Origin: Mesorhizobium qingshengii
GTDB taxonomy: Bacteria; Pseudomonadota; Alphaproteobacteria; Rhizobiales; Rhizobiaceae
Assembly (NCBI RefSeq): GCF_900103325.1
Contig: NZ_FMXM01000003.1
Span: forward strand, 124,001 to 188,000
Direction: 5' to 3'
DNA length: 64,000 bases
Below the pieces are notes generated by a model. That model was given only the letters and a program-made list of their open reading frames with translations, ran no database searches and was not told the origin of the DNA. Below, in pieces: positions 1-10,692 of the stretch; position 1 is the stretch's first letter, and each line of letters starts with the position of its first letter. A program made the translations under genes and the position numbers.

Positions 1-600
1 TCGCCGCGCTTGTTGTGGACCTGGCCGCGTATGTCGCACGGTTGCACCGTCGGCTGTTTGCGCCGGCAGGCGTTGCCTTGCACCTCGGTACCCCTCGGGC
101 AGACGCAATCGCCGTTGGCGTCGTGGACCTGGCCACGGATGGTGCACTGCTCGGGCTTCGGTCGCATCGGGCGGCAGGCCCCATTGCGCACCTCGGTCCC
201 TTGCGGACAGACGCAATCGCCATCGGCATTGCGTATCTGGCCGGGGATGCGGCACTGCTGAGGCTTCGGCTGGATCGGACGGCAGGCGCCGTTGCGCACC
301 TCGGTCCCTCGGGGGCAGACACAATCGCCATAGGCATCATGGATCTGGCCACGGATGGTGCACTGCTCGGGCTTGTCGGTCCTGACGCACTTCGCGTTCT
401 CCAGTTTCGTGCCGCGCGGGCAGACGCAGCGTCCGTCCTCGGTGCGGATCTGGCCTTCGAGCAGTACGCAGCGCTTCGGCGGCGGCGGCGTTGGCAGAAC
501 GTTGGTGCCGCCGCCAGTGCACTGGCCATTGCGGAAGGTGGTGCCTTCCGGGCAGACGCAGCGACCGGCGTCGTTCATGACGAAGCCCGCCGAACATTCC
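1..600 (-). repeat. Tandem 105-108 bp coding repeats (EGF-like Cys modules)
   Basis: Within the giant secreted protein the word agacgcaatc (or one-base variants) recurs at 101, 209, 317 and 422, giving a period of 108, 108 and 105 bp. Each unit encodes one C-x12-C-x-C-x10-C module with the conserved core DCVCPRGTEV. The modules nearest the window edge are almost identical to each other, while those near 450-600 are more diverged, which suggests recent expansion by unequal recombination. The array continues beyond position 1. Confidence 0.85.
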
Positions 601-3449
601 TTCGTGGCCTCATGCGTGATGGTGAAGGGATGGCAAGCATAGGCCTTGCCACGATCGCCCTGCACGTTGGTCTGGTCGCCGCCCAGCACGTCGCCGCCGC
701 CTTGCACCCGTGTGTCGGGAGACAGGACGCCAACGCAGTTCTGGCCGCTGACGTTGCCCTGCAGATTGGCCAGGCGGCCATCGTCGGGGATAATCACCGT
801 CACGTGGTGCGACTGGCTTTCGCCCGCGCCAAGCGACAGGTTGGCGATGCAGGACGCCGGCAAGGTCGCCGGCTCCGGCGAGCAGCCGAAGGGCGGGTCG
901 ATCGAGGTGATCGCAACGCCGTCCAGCCTGCCGAGACCCTCCACGCCGATCGCATCACCGATGCGAACCGGACCGGAGAAGGGGCTCGTCCCATCGTTGG
1001 TGATGGTGATGTCGAACGAGCAGGGTTGGCCGAGCCGGCATTCGCGGTCGCCGGTCTTTTCGACGCGGATGGTCGAAGGGCCGCCGCCCTTGGCGCAGGC
1101 CTGGCCGATCGGATAGACGACATCGTCGCCCGGCGCCGGCCCATAGGAGCCGCGCACGCAGTTCTCGAACTCGCCATTCGCCGAAACCGTCACGTCGAAG
1201 TGGCGGCTGGTTCCGGGTGTCATGACGGCACCGGGAATCTGGCACGACAGCGCATTGGCCGGAACCGGTCCGCAAGCCCATTCCGCGCCGTCGGGGGTGA
1301 CGGTCTGGATCTGGACGGGCGCGCCGCCGGCCACCAGCGTGGCGGCGTCGTTGACCCGCACCGGACCGGTGGGGGCAGCGGTGCCAAGGCTGCTGACGGT
1401 GATGCGGCAAGAAACGACCGCGGCACCGGCGAGCGAACCGTTGCAGACCTTGGTGATGCGCAGGGTCGGCTTGCCGCCATTGGGATGACGGAAGCGTTCC
1501 TTGGCGCAGGCCTTGTTGTTGGTGAGGTCGGTTTCACCGGGGATGGGTTTTACCTCGGCGCAGTTCTCGACCGAGTCCGACTGATAGCCGGCCGGCATCA
1601 CCGCCTTGACGACGATCGGCGTCGAAGCGCCCGGAGGCAGCGAGATGCCTGCGTTGTCGCAGCGGAACTGGCCGGGGCCGTTCGGTCCGCATGTCCAGGG
1701 CGGGCTCGGCCCGAAGGTCGAGGAGGCCGGCGTGCCGCCGGGATAGCTGTCGATGACGGTCAGTGGCCCATTGTAGGTGGCGCTGCCGTTGTTGATGACG
1801 TCGATCACGAAATAGCAGATGCCGTCGGCCGTGCAGACCGGGATGCGGGCCCGCTTCTTCAGGATCAGGTCAACCTTCTTCTCGACCGGCGGCTGGCAAT
1901 CGCGGTCACGATCGCCACGCCGGCAGATCGGGATCGAGGCGCAGCCGCGATCGTTCGACTGGCTGCCGAACAGTGGCTTGCCACTGGCCGCATAATTATA
2001 GGCGGCGCAGTTGCGTAAAGCACCGCCTTGCCAGCCCCCGGCCGGCTTGAAGCCGAGCTTGAGGTCGACAAAGGCGCCCGGATTGAGCGTAGTCACCGGA
2101 TAGGTGCACGTCATCGGGGTGGTGCCGGGCACGCAGACCCAGGGCGGATTGGGCCCTGAACTCAGCGTCGAGCCGGCCGGCATTGTCACCTCGTTGAGCA
2201 CGATCTTGCCGTTGTAGGGCGCGGTGCCGACATTGGTGACCCTGATGGTGAAGTCGCAGCCGCCGGCCATCGTGCAGCGCGGAACATCGGCGCGTTTCTC
2301 GACCTTGAGGTCCGGTTCCTTGTCCCTGGGCGGACATCTCTGGTCGCGCGGGATGACGATGTCGATGGTCTGCGTGCAGCACAGGCCCCAGCCTTCCTTC
2401 GGCCCGGCATAGGTTTCGATGCCGGTGACGATGAGATGGATGACGTCGCCAGGCGACGCACCGACGATCTTCCAGTTGAGCACACCGCCGCCCGCCGGCA
2501 CCAGCTGCGTGTCGGGGATGATGGTGATGCCGGGCGTCGTCGTTGAAACCTGCACCCATTTGCCGCCCATCTCCGGGCCGACCGGCATGTGGTAGATGAA
2601 GGCGCCGCCACCGGGCACGCAATCAACCGTGCCGCGTTCCACCTTGAAGCATTCCTTGCCGGGAGGTGGTGGCGGCGGGTTGCACTTGGTGACGTCGATC
2701 TTGATCGAGGTCTTTTCACCGGTCTTGAAGTCACCGTCGTCGGGCTTGCTCGGATCCTGCGACGGGATGATGGTCCCGGTGCCCGGTCCGGCGGTCACCT
2801 TGATCATACCCTGGTTGTCGACGATGGTCGGCGAGGGAAACGCCGCGTGGTCGATCTTGGCCGTGATCTGGAAGGTGATGACGCGCTCGTTCGGAGCGCC
2901 GACGCCGTCGAGATCGGAGGCGGAAATCCGGAAATCGGAAACATCAGCCGTATCGTTGGGATTCGCCGAGGTGCTGATCGTTGCACCCGGTAGAGGTCCG
3001 CCGGACGAATCCGTGCCGTCGCCGGCCACATTGACGTTGACGATCTCAAGGCCGTGCGGGAGCTGGTCCTTGAAGTCGAGCTTGAGCTTGTTAAGTCTGG
3101 CCGCGAGGCCTGGGTCGGCAAAGCCCTGCGGGTCGCCGCGCAAGCCGAAGCTCAGCGAATAGACGACGTAGTCGCAGCCTCTTTGAGTACCTTTCTTGGT
3201 GAAGAAAGGCACGATCCGATCCGGCCTCGGATTGACGACGCGCGAATTGTCGAGGTCGAGCCTCAGCTCCGGGGTGATCGGGGCAGCGTCTTCCGCGAAG
3301 ACTTGCACCGGGGTTAGCATGGCGACCGCGATACCGGCCGCCATCAGCCAGCGCGCGCCGCGCCTGGCATATGACAGGGGTTTCATGATCGTCTCCATGA
3401 CGGTTTTTTGAGTGTTCGTCGCGAGCGGGGACAGGGCAAGAATGTTCAT
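1..3449 (-). CDS. Giant secreted Cys-rich repeat protein (DUF11-like domains plus EGF-like repeats), C-terminus cut by window edge
   Basis: The minus frame is open from position 3449 to the window edge (1149 codons, no stop), so the gene is partial. The N-terminus is a long signal peptide (hydrophobic WLMAAGIAVAMLTP, cleavage after VFA). Then come a domain with paired Cys, at least four DUF11/CARDB-like beta-sandwich repeats (recurring 'N.G.A.Y.G...V.D..P.G', 'PPW.C' and 'ENCA' signatures), and at the C-terminal side at least five EGF-like repeats of about 35 residues with spacing C-x12-C-x-C-x10-C. DUF11 proteins are typically large surface or secreted proteins; adhesion is inference. The start at 3449 is chosen because GGAGGG lies 5-6 bases upstream, directly after the TGA of the preceding gene. 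An in-frame ATG at 3386 with GGAG is the alternative. The region is open on the opposite strand too, but only this frame shows domains and a signal peptide. Confidence 0.85.
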   Translation of the reverse strand, partial: MNILALSPLATNTQKTVMETIMKPLSYARRGARWLMAAGIAVAMLTPVQVFAEDAAPITPELRLDLDNSRVVNPRPDRIVPFFTKKGTQRGCDYVVYSLSFGLRGDPQGFADPGLAARLNKLKLDFKDQLPHGLEIVNVNVAGDGTDSSGGPLPGATISTSANPNDTADVSDFRISASDLDGVGAPNERVITFQITAKIDHAAFPSPTIVDNQGMIKVTAGPGTGTIIPSQDPSKPDDGDFKTGEKTSIKIDVTKCNPPPPPPGKECFKVERGTVDCVPGGGAFIYHMPVGPEMGGKWVQVSTTTPGITIIPDTQLVPAGGGVLNWKIVGASPGDVIHLIVTGIETYAGPKEGWGLCCTQTIDIVIPRDQRCPPRDKEPDLKVEKRADVPRCTMAGGCDFTIRVTNVGTAPYNGKIVLNEVTMPAGSTLSSGPNPPWVCVPGTTPMTCTYPVTTLNPGAFVDLKLGFKPAGGWQGGALRNCAAYNYAASGKPLFGSQSNDRGCASIPICRRGDRDRDCQPPVEKKVDLILKKRARIPVCTADGICYFVIDVINNGSATYNGPLTVIDSYPGGTPASSTFGPSPPWTCGPNGPGQFRCDNAGISLPPGASTPIVVKAVMPAGYQSDSVENCAEVKPIPGETDLTNNKACAKERFRHPNGGKPTLRITKVCNGSLAGAAVVSCRITVSSLGTAAPTGPVRVNDAATLVAGGAPVQIQTVTPDGAEWACGPVPANALSCQIPGAVMTPGTSRHFDVTVSANGEFENCVRGSYGPAPGDDVVYPIGQACAKGGGPSTIRVEKTGDRECRLGQPCSFDITITNDGTSPFSGPVRIGDAIGVEGLGRLDGVAITSIDPPFGCSPEPATLPASCIANLSLGAGESQSHHVTVIIPDDGRLANLQGNVSGQNCVGVLSPDTRVQGGGDVLGGDQTNVQGDRGKAYACHPFTITHEATKECSAGFVMNDAGRCVCPEGTTFRNGQCTGGGTNVLPTPPPPKRCVLLEGQIRTEDGRCVCPRGTKLENAKCVRTDKPEQCTIRGQIHDAYGDCVCPRGTEVRNGACRPIQPKPQQCRIPGQIRNADGDCVCPQGTEVRNGACRPMRPKPEQCTIRGQVHDANGDCVCPRGTEVQGNACRRKQPTVQPCDIRGQVHNKRG

Positions 3450-3459
3450 CTTTCCCTCC

Positions 3460-5421
3460 TCAACGTTCGCAGCTGACGGCTGGGGTTCTGAGCGGCAAAG
3501 TCATCTTGCAGCAAGGGTAGTAGCCACCCTTGTCCTTGTCGGACTTCCTGTAGAAGCAGAGCCCGACATCGACTGTGTCGCCCGGATAATGGCCGGTGAT
3601 GCCGATCGTGTAGGGCTTGCCGGGCGCATGCGACTGCGGGGTGGTCACCCCGACGCCTGGCGTCCTGGACTGGGCCTTGATCGAATCGCCGCCGAAGCCG
3701 GCATGGTCATGGAGATAGAGATCGGCCTCGAGGCCGGAAGGCGTGCAGAAATACTGGACGTCCTCCACATCGAGACAGGGAGGCAGATTGCCGGGCGGTG
3801 GGAAGTCCGGCGGATAGAAGGGGGGCAGGTAGCCGCCCGGGATTTCTTCATAGTAGCCGGCGCGGCCCTCGCAAGGGTGCCAGACGGCAACGTCGCCGAC
3901 ATGACCCTCGACCTCGGGGTCCTCGAAATAGCCGTCGAAGTCGACGAACCAGGAGCCGAAGGGCGGCACGTTGGCCGGCTTGACCAGTTCCCTGGGCGTG
4001 ATCTGCACGCCATGCACGGCGAGCGGCCCGCCGGCGGCGAGCTGTTCGGCAAGGGCCGGATTGTCGCGCAGCTTGTCGCCGGTGTTGACCAGCGTCTGGG
4101 TGCAGACCGAGGTGTCGAGATTGCCCTCCGCGTCATAGCCATATTGCAGGTCGAGACCGCCGGCCGACTGCCGGTTGCCCTGCGGGAAGCCGACGGCATA
4201 TTCCTGCGGCACTTCCACCCAGACCGATTCCGTCGCCGGATCGTCCGGATTTTCACGCCAGTAACGGATGACCTCGCCCTTGCCGGAATCGGCGAACTGG
4301 CTGTAGTCGTAACGGTTCTCGACCGGGCCGCGCTGGGCCAGGTACATGAAGCCGCTGTTGTCGAAGGCGATGTCGGTGACGGCGTAGTCCTTGTCGGCCT
4401 TGACTGTCAGTTCCCAGCGCGGGTCGCCGGCAAAGGTGCCGTCGCGGGCAATGCCCACCGACCAGATTTCCGACTTTTCGCCGACCGAATAGTAGACCCG
4501 GCCACCATGATAGGAGACCGCCCAGACGCGGCGTTCGTCCTGCGTGTAGCCCCAGCTGTCGAGGTCTTCGCTGTCGAAGGCAGCACCGTGGATGTCCATC
4601 ACCGCGCCATCATCGGCGACCGGAGCCAGCCCATGCGCCGGGCGCCCGGCAACGCCATGGTCGAAGCTGTCGATCAGCTCGCCGTTGGCGTCGATGCGAT
4701 GGATCTGGCCGGTGTCGAGATCGGACGCGAAGAACTGGCGATGGGTGGCATCGAAGGTGAGATTGCCGATGCCTGGACCGCTGTTGGTGTCGATGTCGGC
4801 GAATTTGGAGACCTGGCCGGTGATGCCGTCGATCTTCCAGATGGTGCCCGGCCCGCCACCGTTTTCGGTGCCGAACTGACCGTCCATGAAGGTGGCACCG
4901 GCCGTACCGCGGCGCTGCCGCTCCGGCCTTCCATCGTCGTCGGCGTCCGGCGTGACGATGCGGATGCCATGCAGCGAGGTGGCGCCGGCATAGAGATTGG
5001 GAACGCCGGACGGGACGCCGTCGCGCACGCCGTCATCATAGGTGAGGCCGAACACCTGGCCGATCTGGCCGGCCGTCACCTCGAAGGGCGGCGGCGTGAA
5101 GACGAGCTGGCCGGCGGCCGGCCCGCCAAGGTGCGAAACGTCGAAGACGCGCAAGGTGGCGCGCGTTGTATCGATGAAGGTCTCGTCGACGGGATCGACG
5201 CCGGGCGGCAGGCCCTGATCGAAATTGGGAATGATGGTGCCGGAGAACCCGGTCACCGCCATCGAGCCGGGATAGATGATCTGGGTCTCCTGCGCCTGGG
5301 CGCTGCCGCCCAGCCAAAGGCTGGCGCTGAGTGCCAGCGCCAGCAGGCCTCCGCCCGCCCGCACGGCGCGGCTCAGCCCATAGTCAAGAGAAGACGCGAA
5401 CGAATCCCGGACGCGAGACAT
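3460..5421 (-). CDS. Secreted beta-propeller-like protein of unknown function
   Basis: Encodes 653 aa. The chosen start at 5421 gives an n-region followed by GGLLALALSASLWLGG and cleavage after AQA, so the product is exported. The frame stays open upstream to 5670, but a predicted promoter at 5537-5565 puts those codons at or before the transcription start. The mature part carries repeated motifs such as 'IWKIDGITGQVSKFADI', 'RQFFASDLDTGQIHRID', 'RVWAVSYHGGRVYYSV' and 'ITDIAFDNSGFMYLAQRG'-like strands, typical of NHL/WD-type propeller blades. The last about 150 residues are proline- and cysteine-rich (CCKM near the end). I do not recognise a named family. Its TGA lies 10 bases before the ATG of the giant repeat protein with only the Shine-Dalgarno between, so the two are probably co-translated and act together outside the cytoplasm. 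Confidence 0.8.
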   Translation of the reverse strand: MSRVRDSFASSLDYGLSRAVRAGGGLLALALSASLWLGGSAQAQETQIIYPGSMAVTGFSGTIIPNFDQGLPPGVDPVDETFIDTTRATLRVFDVSHLGGPAAGQLVFTPPPFEVTAGQIGQVFGLTYDDGVRDGVPSGVPNLYAGATSLHGIRIVTPDADDDGRPERQRRGTAGATFMDGQFGTENGGGPGTIWKIDGITGQVSKFADIDTNSGPGIGNLTFDATHRQFFASDLDTGQIHRIDANGELIDSFDHGVAGRPAHGLAPVADDGAVMDIHGAAFDSEDLDSWGYTQDERRVWAVSYHGGRVYYSVGEKSEIWSVGIARDGTFAGDPRWELTVKADKDYAVTDIAFDNSGFMYLAQRGPVENRYDYSQFADSGKGEVIRYWRENPDDPATESVWVEVPQEYAVGFPQGNRQSAGGLDLQYGYDAEGNLDTSVCTQTLVNTGDKLRDNPALAEQLAAGGPLAVHGVQITPRELVKPANVPPFGSWFVDFDGYFEDPEVEGHVGDVAVWHPCEGRAGYYEEIPGGYLPPFYPPDFPPPGNLPPCLDVEDVQYFCTPSGLEADLYLHDHAGFGGDSIKAQSRTPGVGVTTPQSHAPGKPYTIGITGHYPGDTVDVGLCFYRKSDKDKGGYYPCCKMTLPLRTPAVSCER

Positions 5422-5847
5422 GAAGCTACCCCCGTTAGCCACGGGAGAAACGTCCGGTTTTGCCGCGCAAATCAGGGCGGGGCGCGGCGGTCCGGCTCGT
5501 TCTTCCCTGATCGAATTGTCTGCTTTCCTCATAGTCACGATACGCCTGCTCTTACGCAGGGTCAACGGAATCAGCGGAAAGCCCAGCGCATCGACCCCGT
5601 CCCTGAAACGGTGGTCGCGCCGAGCTCCTGTTGTTCCCGGAGACCGCAGAGCCTCTGGGTTGCTGGTCATGGGGAGCTTCCTTTCCGGGCCGCACCATGC
5701 GGCGCCTGGATGTCAGTCGCAGGCGGAGGTGGAAAGGTTCACCGATCAGGCTCGGCACGGTGTTCCGGGCAACGGTCGAGCTGACCGCGCCGGAGCGGAC
5801 GCGGATTGCGGTGGTGAAGCCTGCCGTGACGAAAGCTGCCCGCCGGG
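5422..5847. other. 426-base gap between the secreted operon and marR
   Basis: Both flanking genes are on the minus strand. Apart from the predicted promoter at 5537-5565 I see no supported gene. Short frames here lack a ribosome site and recognisable sequence. Confidence 0.5.
5537..5565 (-). promoter_or_regulatory. Predicted sigma-70 promoter of the secreted two-gene operon
   Basis: Minus strand: TTGACC (5565-5560), a 17-base spacer, then TATCGT (5542-5537). The spacing is ideal and the match to TTGACA/TATAAT is 5/6 and 4/6. The region contains CCTGC-N6-GCAGG, a small inverted repeat that could be an operator. The inferred transcript start (about 5530) leaves a leader of roughly 110 nt before the ATG at 5421. 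Confidence 0.45.
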
Positions 5848-6375
5848 TCAGCTCATATGGCTGATCGGGCAGCGCTCGCGCACGCAGGCGGCTTCGTCGC
5901 AGACCCGGCAGACGACATTCTGGTCGTCGCCCATGTCGACCAGCGCCGGCAGGAGTTTTTCGACCAGCTGGCCCAGGCTGCGCGTTTCCTCGGGATCGAG
6001 CGCGCCAACGGCGCGCTCGATGACACCGCGCCGTGCCGCCAGATTGCGCCCGAAGACGTCATCGCCCTTGTCGGTGAGGCGCAGCGCCTTCGACCTGCGG
6101 TCGCCCTCGATCCCTTCGCCGCGCAGCACCAGCCCTTGTTCGACCAGATGATCGACCAGCCTGACGGTGGCGGAATGCGTCAGGGCGATGAAGCGCCGGA
6201 GGGTCTCGATCGACAGGCCGGGGTTCGAGCCGATCTGGATTACCGCGGCGACGGCGCTCGGGCCGAGACCGGTCTCCGTGCCGAACGCCTTCTCCATCTT
6301 GTCGACGAGAGCGAGGCTCATGGCGCCAAGGATGTTTTCCAGGCGCAGCTTTTCCAGGTCCCTGGTCATCACCAT
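5848..6375 (-). CDS. MarR-family transcriptional regulator with C-terminal Cys cluster
   Basis: 175 aa. A winged helix-turn-helix of the MarR type is visible: a dimerisation helix at the N-terminus, recognition region 'LSIETLRRFIALTHSATVRL' (about 54-73), and the wing 'GDRRSKALRLTDKG' (91-104). The C-terminus adds four cysteines, Cys156, Cys159, Cys164 and Cys169, as C-x2-C-x4-C-x4-C, which could bind a metal or act as a redox sensor (inference). A perfect 17-base palindrome lies 18 bases upstream of the start codon, as expected for an autorepressor. No obvious target operon is adjacent; dnaK is divergent but has its own heat-shock-type promoter. Confidence 0.85.
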   Translation of the reverse strand: MVMTRDLEKLRLENILGAMSLALVDKMEKAFGTETGLGPSAVAAVIQIGSNPGLSIETLRRFIALTHSATVRLVDHLVEQGLVLRGEGIEGDRRSKALRLTDKGDDVFGRNLAARRGVIERAVGALDPEETRSLGQLVEKLLPALVDMGDDQNVVCRVCDEAACVRERCPISHMS

Positions 6376-6393
6376 ATCCCGTGGTCGGCAATC

Positions 6394-6410
6394 CTATGCA
6401 TGATGCATAG
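6394..6410. promoter_or_regulatory. Perfect 17-bp palindrome, probable MarR operator
   Basis: The sequence CTATGCATGATGCATAG has 8-base arms that are exact reverse complements around a central G. It lies 18-35 bases upstream of the marR-type gene, in the marR-dnaK divergent region. Size and position fit a MarR-family dimer site. Confidence 0.6.
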
Positions 6411-6462
6411 TTAGGCCGTTTCCCGCCAGCCAGCAAGGATGGTGGACGCCTTGCGCAGAATG

Positions 6463-6494
6463 CTTGCGCGCGGCACTGCCTGTTCTTATATACG
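6463..6494 (+). promoter_or_regulatory. Predicted RpoH (sigma-32) promoter of dnaK
   Basis: CTTG at 6463-6466, 18 bases, then CTTATATACG at 6485-6494. This matches the alphaproteobacterial heat-shock consensus as I recall it (CTTG-N17/18-CYTATNTNNG) at every fixed position. It would start transcription near 6500 and leave a leader of about 110 nt before dnaK. Confidence 0.65.
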
Positions 6495-6612
6495 CGCCAA
6501 GCCGTTCGGCGCCGGAATGCCGGTAGCCGGAACGGAATTTCTTGTGAACAGGGGCTTTCATCGGAACGCCTGTACGGGTCCTGAGAGCCTGCTTAGCGGA
6601 GAGACTAGAAAA

Positions 6613-8529
<1,917 letters not shown>

Positions 8530-8552
8530 GCCGTTTGACGGCAGGTAAAGCG

Positions 8553-8582
8553 AAAAGCCCGGCGCAAAGCCGGGCTTTTTTG
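8553..8582 (+). terminator. Rho-independent terminator after dnaK
   Basis: AAAGCCCGGC, loop GCAAA, GCCGGGCTTTTTT: a strong GC stem flanked by A and T runs, starting about 24 bases after the dnaK stop. It implies that part of dnaJ transcription needs readthrough or its own promoter. Confidence 0.9.
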
Positions 8583-8741
8583 CAACCCCTCGCAGAAAAA
8601 GAGCGGCGCCGGCCGAAAAAATGCGAGCAAACCCGCGTCGACACTGGCATCCCGCTTCCATCGCACCTAAATCGGAACGGCAGCGCCGGCAGAAGACGCA
8701 ACAATGCTTCAAGACGTTGAGCATCCGGACAGCGGGAAAAA

Positions 8742-9872
8742 ATGAAAGCTGATTTCTACGAGACGCTGGGCGTCCAGAAGGGTGCCGACGAGAAGGAGCT
8801 GAAGAGCGCTTTTCGCAAGCTCGCCATGCAGTTCCATCCCGATCGCAATCCCGGCGATCACTCCTGCGAGCACAAGTTCAAGGAAATCAACGAAGCCTAC
8901 GAGACGCTGAAGGACCCGCAGAAGCGCGCGGCATACGACCGCTTCGGTCACGCGGCCTTCGAACAGGGCGGCATGAATGGCGGTGCGCAAGGCTTTGGCG
9001 CCGGTGGCTTCGCCGACATTTTCGAGGATATTTTCGGCGACATGATGGGCGGACGCCAGCGCCGCTCGTCGGGCGGCCGCGAGCGCGGCGCCGATCTGCG
9101 CTACAATATGGAAATCTCGCTGGAGGAAGCCTTCGCGGGAAAGACCGCACAGATCCGCGTGCCGGCCTCGATCTCGTGCTCGGAATGCTCGGGCAGCGGC
9201 GCCAAGCCCGGCACCCAGCCGGTGACCTGCTCGATGTGCAACGGCCACGGCAAGGTGCGCGCCACGCAGGGCTTCTTCTCGATCGAGCGCACCTGCCCGC
9301 AGTGCCAGGGGCGCGGCCAGACCATCAAGGACCCATGCCCGAAATGCGCCGGCCAGGGCCGCGTCACCGAGGAACGTTCGCTGTCGGTCAACATTCCGGC
9401 CGGCATCGAGGACGGCACCCGCATCCGCCTCGCCAACGAGGGCGAGGCCGGCTTGCGCGGCGGGCCATCGGGCGACCTCTATATTTTCCTGGCGGTCAAG
9501 CCACATGAATTCTTCCAGCGCGACGGCGCCGATCTCTACTGCAAGGTGCCGATCTCGATGACGACGGCAGCCCTTGGCGGTTCCTTCGAGGTGACGACAC
9601 TGGACGGCACCCAGACCAAGGTGAAGGTGCCGGAAGGCACCCAGAACGGACGCCAGTTCCGCCTCAAGGGCAAGGGCATGCCGGTGCTGCGCCAGCCCAA
9701 TGTCGGCGACCTCTACATCCAGACCGCGGTCGAGACGCCGCAAAACCTTTCCCGCCGCCAGCGCGAACTGCTGGAGGAGTTCGAACAGCTCTCCTCGCAG
9801 GACAATTCGCCCCAATCGAGCGGCTTTTTCGCCCGCATGAAGGATTTCTTCGAATCCTTCGGCGAGCGTTGA
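8742..9872 (+). CDS. dnaJ: Co-chaperone DnaJ (Hsp40)
   Basis: 376 aa, full-length class I DnaJ. Order: J domain with HPD ('FHPDRNPGD', about 33-41), Gly/Phe-rich linker ([15 protein letters not shown]), zinc-finger domain with four CxxCxGxG repeats ([32 protein letters not shown]), then the C-terminal substrate-binding domains. It stimulates DnaK ATPase and delivers unfolded clients. It lies 212 bases after dnaK, beyond the dnaK terminator. Confidence 0.98.
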   Translation: MKADFYETLGVQKGADEKELKSAFRKLAMQFHPDRNPGDHSCEHKFKEINEAYETLKDPQKRAAYDRFGHAAFEQGGMNGGAQGFGAGGFADIFEDIFGDMMGGRQRRSSGGRERGADLRYNMEISLEEAFAGKTAQIRVPASISCSECSGSGAKPGTQPVTCSMCNGHGKVRATQGFFSIERTCPQCQGRGQTIKDPCPKCAGQGRVTEERSLSVNIPAGIEDGTRIRLANEGEAGLRGGPSGDLYIFLAVKPHEFFQRDGADLYCKVPISMTTAALGGSFEVTTLDGTQTKVKVPEGTQNGRQFRLKGKGMPVLRQPNVGDLYIQTAVETPQNLSRRQRELLEEFEQLSSQDNSPQSSGFFARMKDFFESFGER

Positions 9873-10034
9873 TGCATAGGACAGGACGCCAAGGCCGGCC
9901 GCGCGAGTCCGTAAGGCCTGTCGCTCCTTGGGACGCGACGAAACTTATCTTATCCACGACATCGGCACGGCCGCGCCTTGCCTTGCGTCACCCAGGTGCT
10001 AAGTAGCTTGCGGGGGGCGCTGAGGAGAGCTTGC

Positions 10035-10640
10035 ATGACACGTGGTCCCGGACTCCGGAAGGCGCTTGCCGAAAAGTTCGACGACGAGCTCAAATTCTTC
10101 AAGGGCTGGATCGACAAGCCGAAGACGGTCGGCTCGATCGTGCCGACCAGTTCGATCACCGCCCGCAAGATGGCCTCGATCGTCAATCCGAAATCCGGAC
10201 TGCCGGTGCTCGAGGTCGGTCCCGGCACCGGCGTCATCACCCGTGCCATCCTGGCCCAGGGCGTGCGCCCCGAAAATCTCTACGCGGTCGAATACAACAC
10301 CGATTTCGTGCGCCACCTGCGGGGGCTCTATCCCGCCGTCAACGTGATCGAGGGCGATGCCTTCAACCTCGACGCCACGCTTGGCGACAAGAGGGGCATG
10401 ATCTTCGATTCCGTCGTTTCAGGCGTGCCGCTGCTCAACTTTCCGGTCGCCCAGCGCATCGCCTATATCGAGAGCCTGCTCGACCGCATCCCGGCCGGCC
10501 GGCCGATCGTGCAGCTGACTTATGGCCCAATGTCGCCAATCCCGCCCGGCCGCGGCGACTATACGGTCGAGCATTTCCATTTCGTCATCCGCAACATCCC
10601 GCCGACGCAGCTCTGGATCTACCGGCGCGAAGCACATTAG
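10035..10640 (+). CDS. pmtA: Phospholipid N-methyltransferase PmtA
   Basis: 201 aa. A class I SAM-dependent methyltransferase of the rhizobial PmtA type, which methylates phosphatidylethanolamine in steps to phosphatidylcholine. Glycine-rich SAM motif I is 'VLEVGPGTGVIT' (about residues 55-66) and an acidic motif II follows (AVEYN). The N-terminal 'FFKGWIDKPKTVGSIVPTS' and the C-terminal 'VEHFHFVIRNIPPTQLWIYRR' fit family members as I remember them. The frame runs upstream to 9978; ATG 10035 is chosen for GAGGAG about 8 bases ahead. Location after dnaJ is common in rhizobia. Confidence 0.88.
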   Translation: MTRGPGLRKALAEKFDDELKFFKGWIDKPKTVGSIVPTSSITARKMASIVNPKSGLPVLEVGPGTGVITRAILAQGVRPENLYAVEYNTDFVRHLRGLYPAVNVIEGDAFNLDATLGDKRGMIFDSVVSGVPLLNFPVAQRIAYIESLLDRIPAGRPIVQLTYGPMSPIPPGRGDYTVEHFHFVIRNIPPTQLWIYRREAH

Positions 10641-10692
10641 GACGACCCGCGTTCCCTGGGCGCACAAAGCAAGGCCCCATACTTTTGAACCC

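Noticed and set aside
15..2018. 667-codon open frame on the plus strand across the left-edge region
   Set aside because: The product has no recognisable domain and is a low-complexity Ala/Arg/Gly sequence. The opposite strand carries a signal peptide, DUF11-like domains and Cys repeats, so this is an antisense shadow in high-GC DNA.
5552..5758. 68-codon minus-strand frame between the secreted operon and marR
   Set aside because: No ribosome site, no similarity and it overlaps the predicted promoter.
3412..5784. 790-codon plus-strand frame antisense to the propeller gene
   Set aside because: No start signal and no domain; the minus frame has a signal peptide and blade repeats.
9927..9950. 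Possible heat-shock promoter (CTTG ... CTTATCT) before pmtA
   Set aside because: The spacing is only 13 bases, too short for the RpoH consensus.
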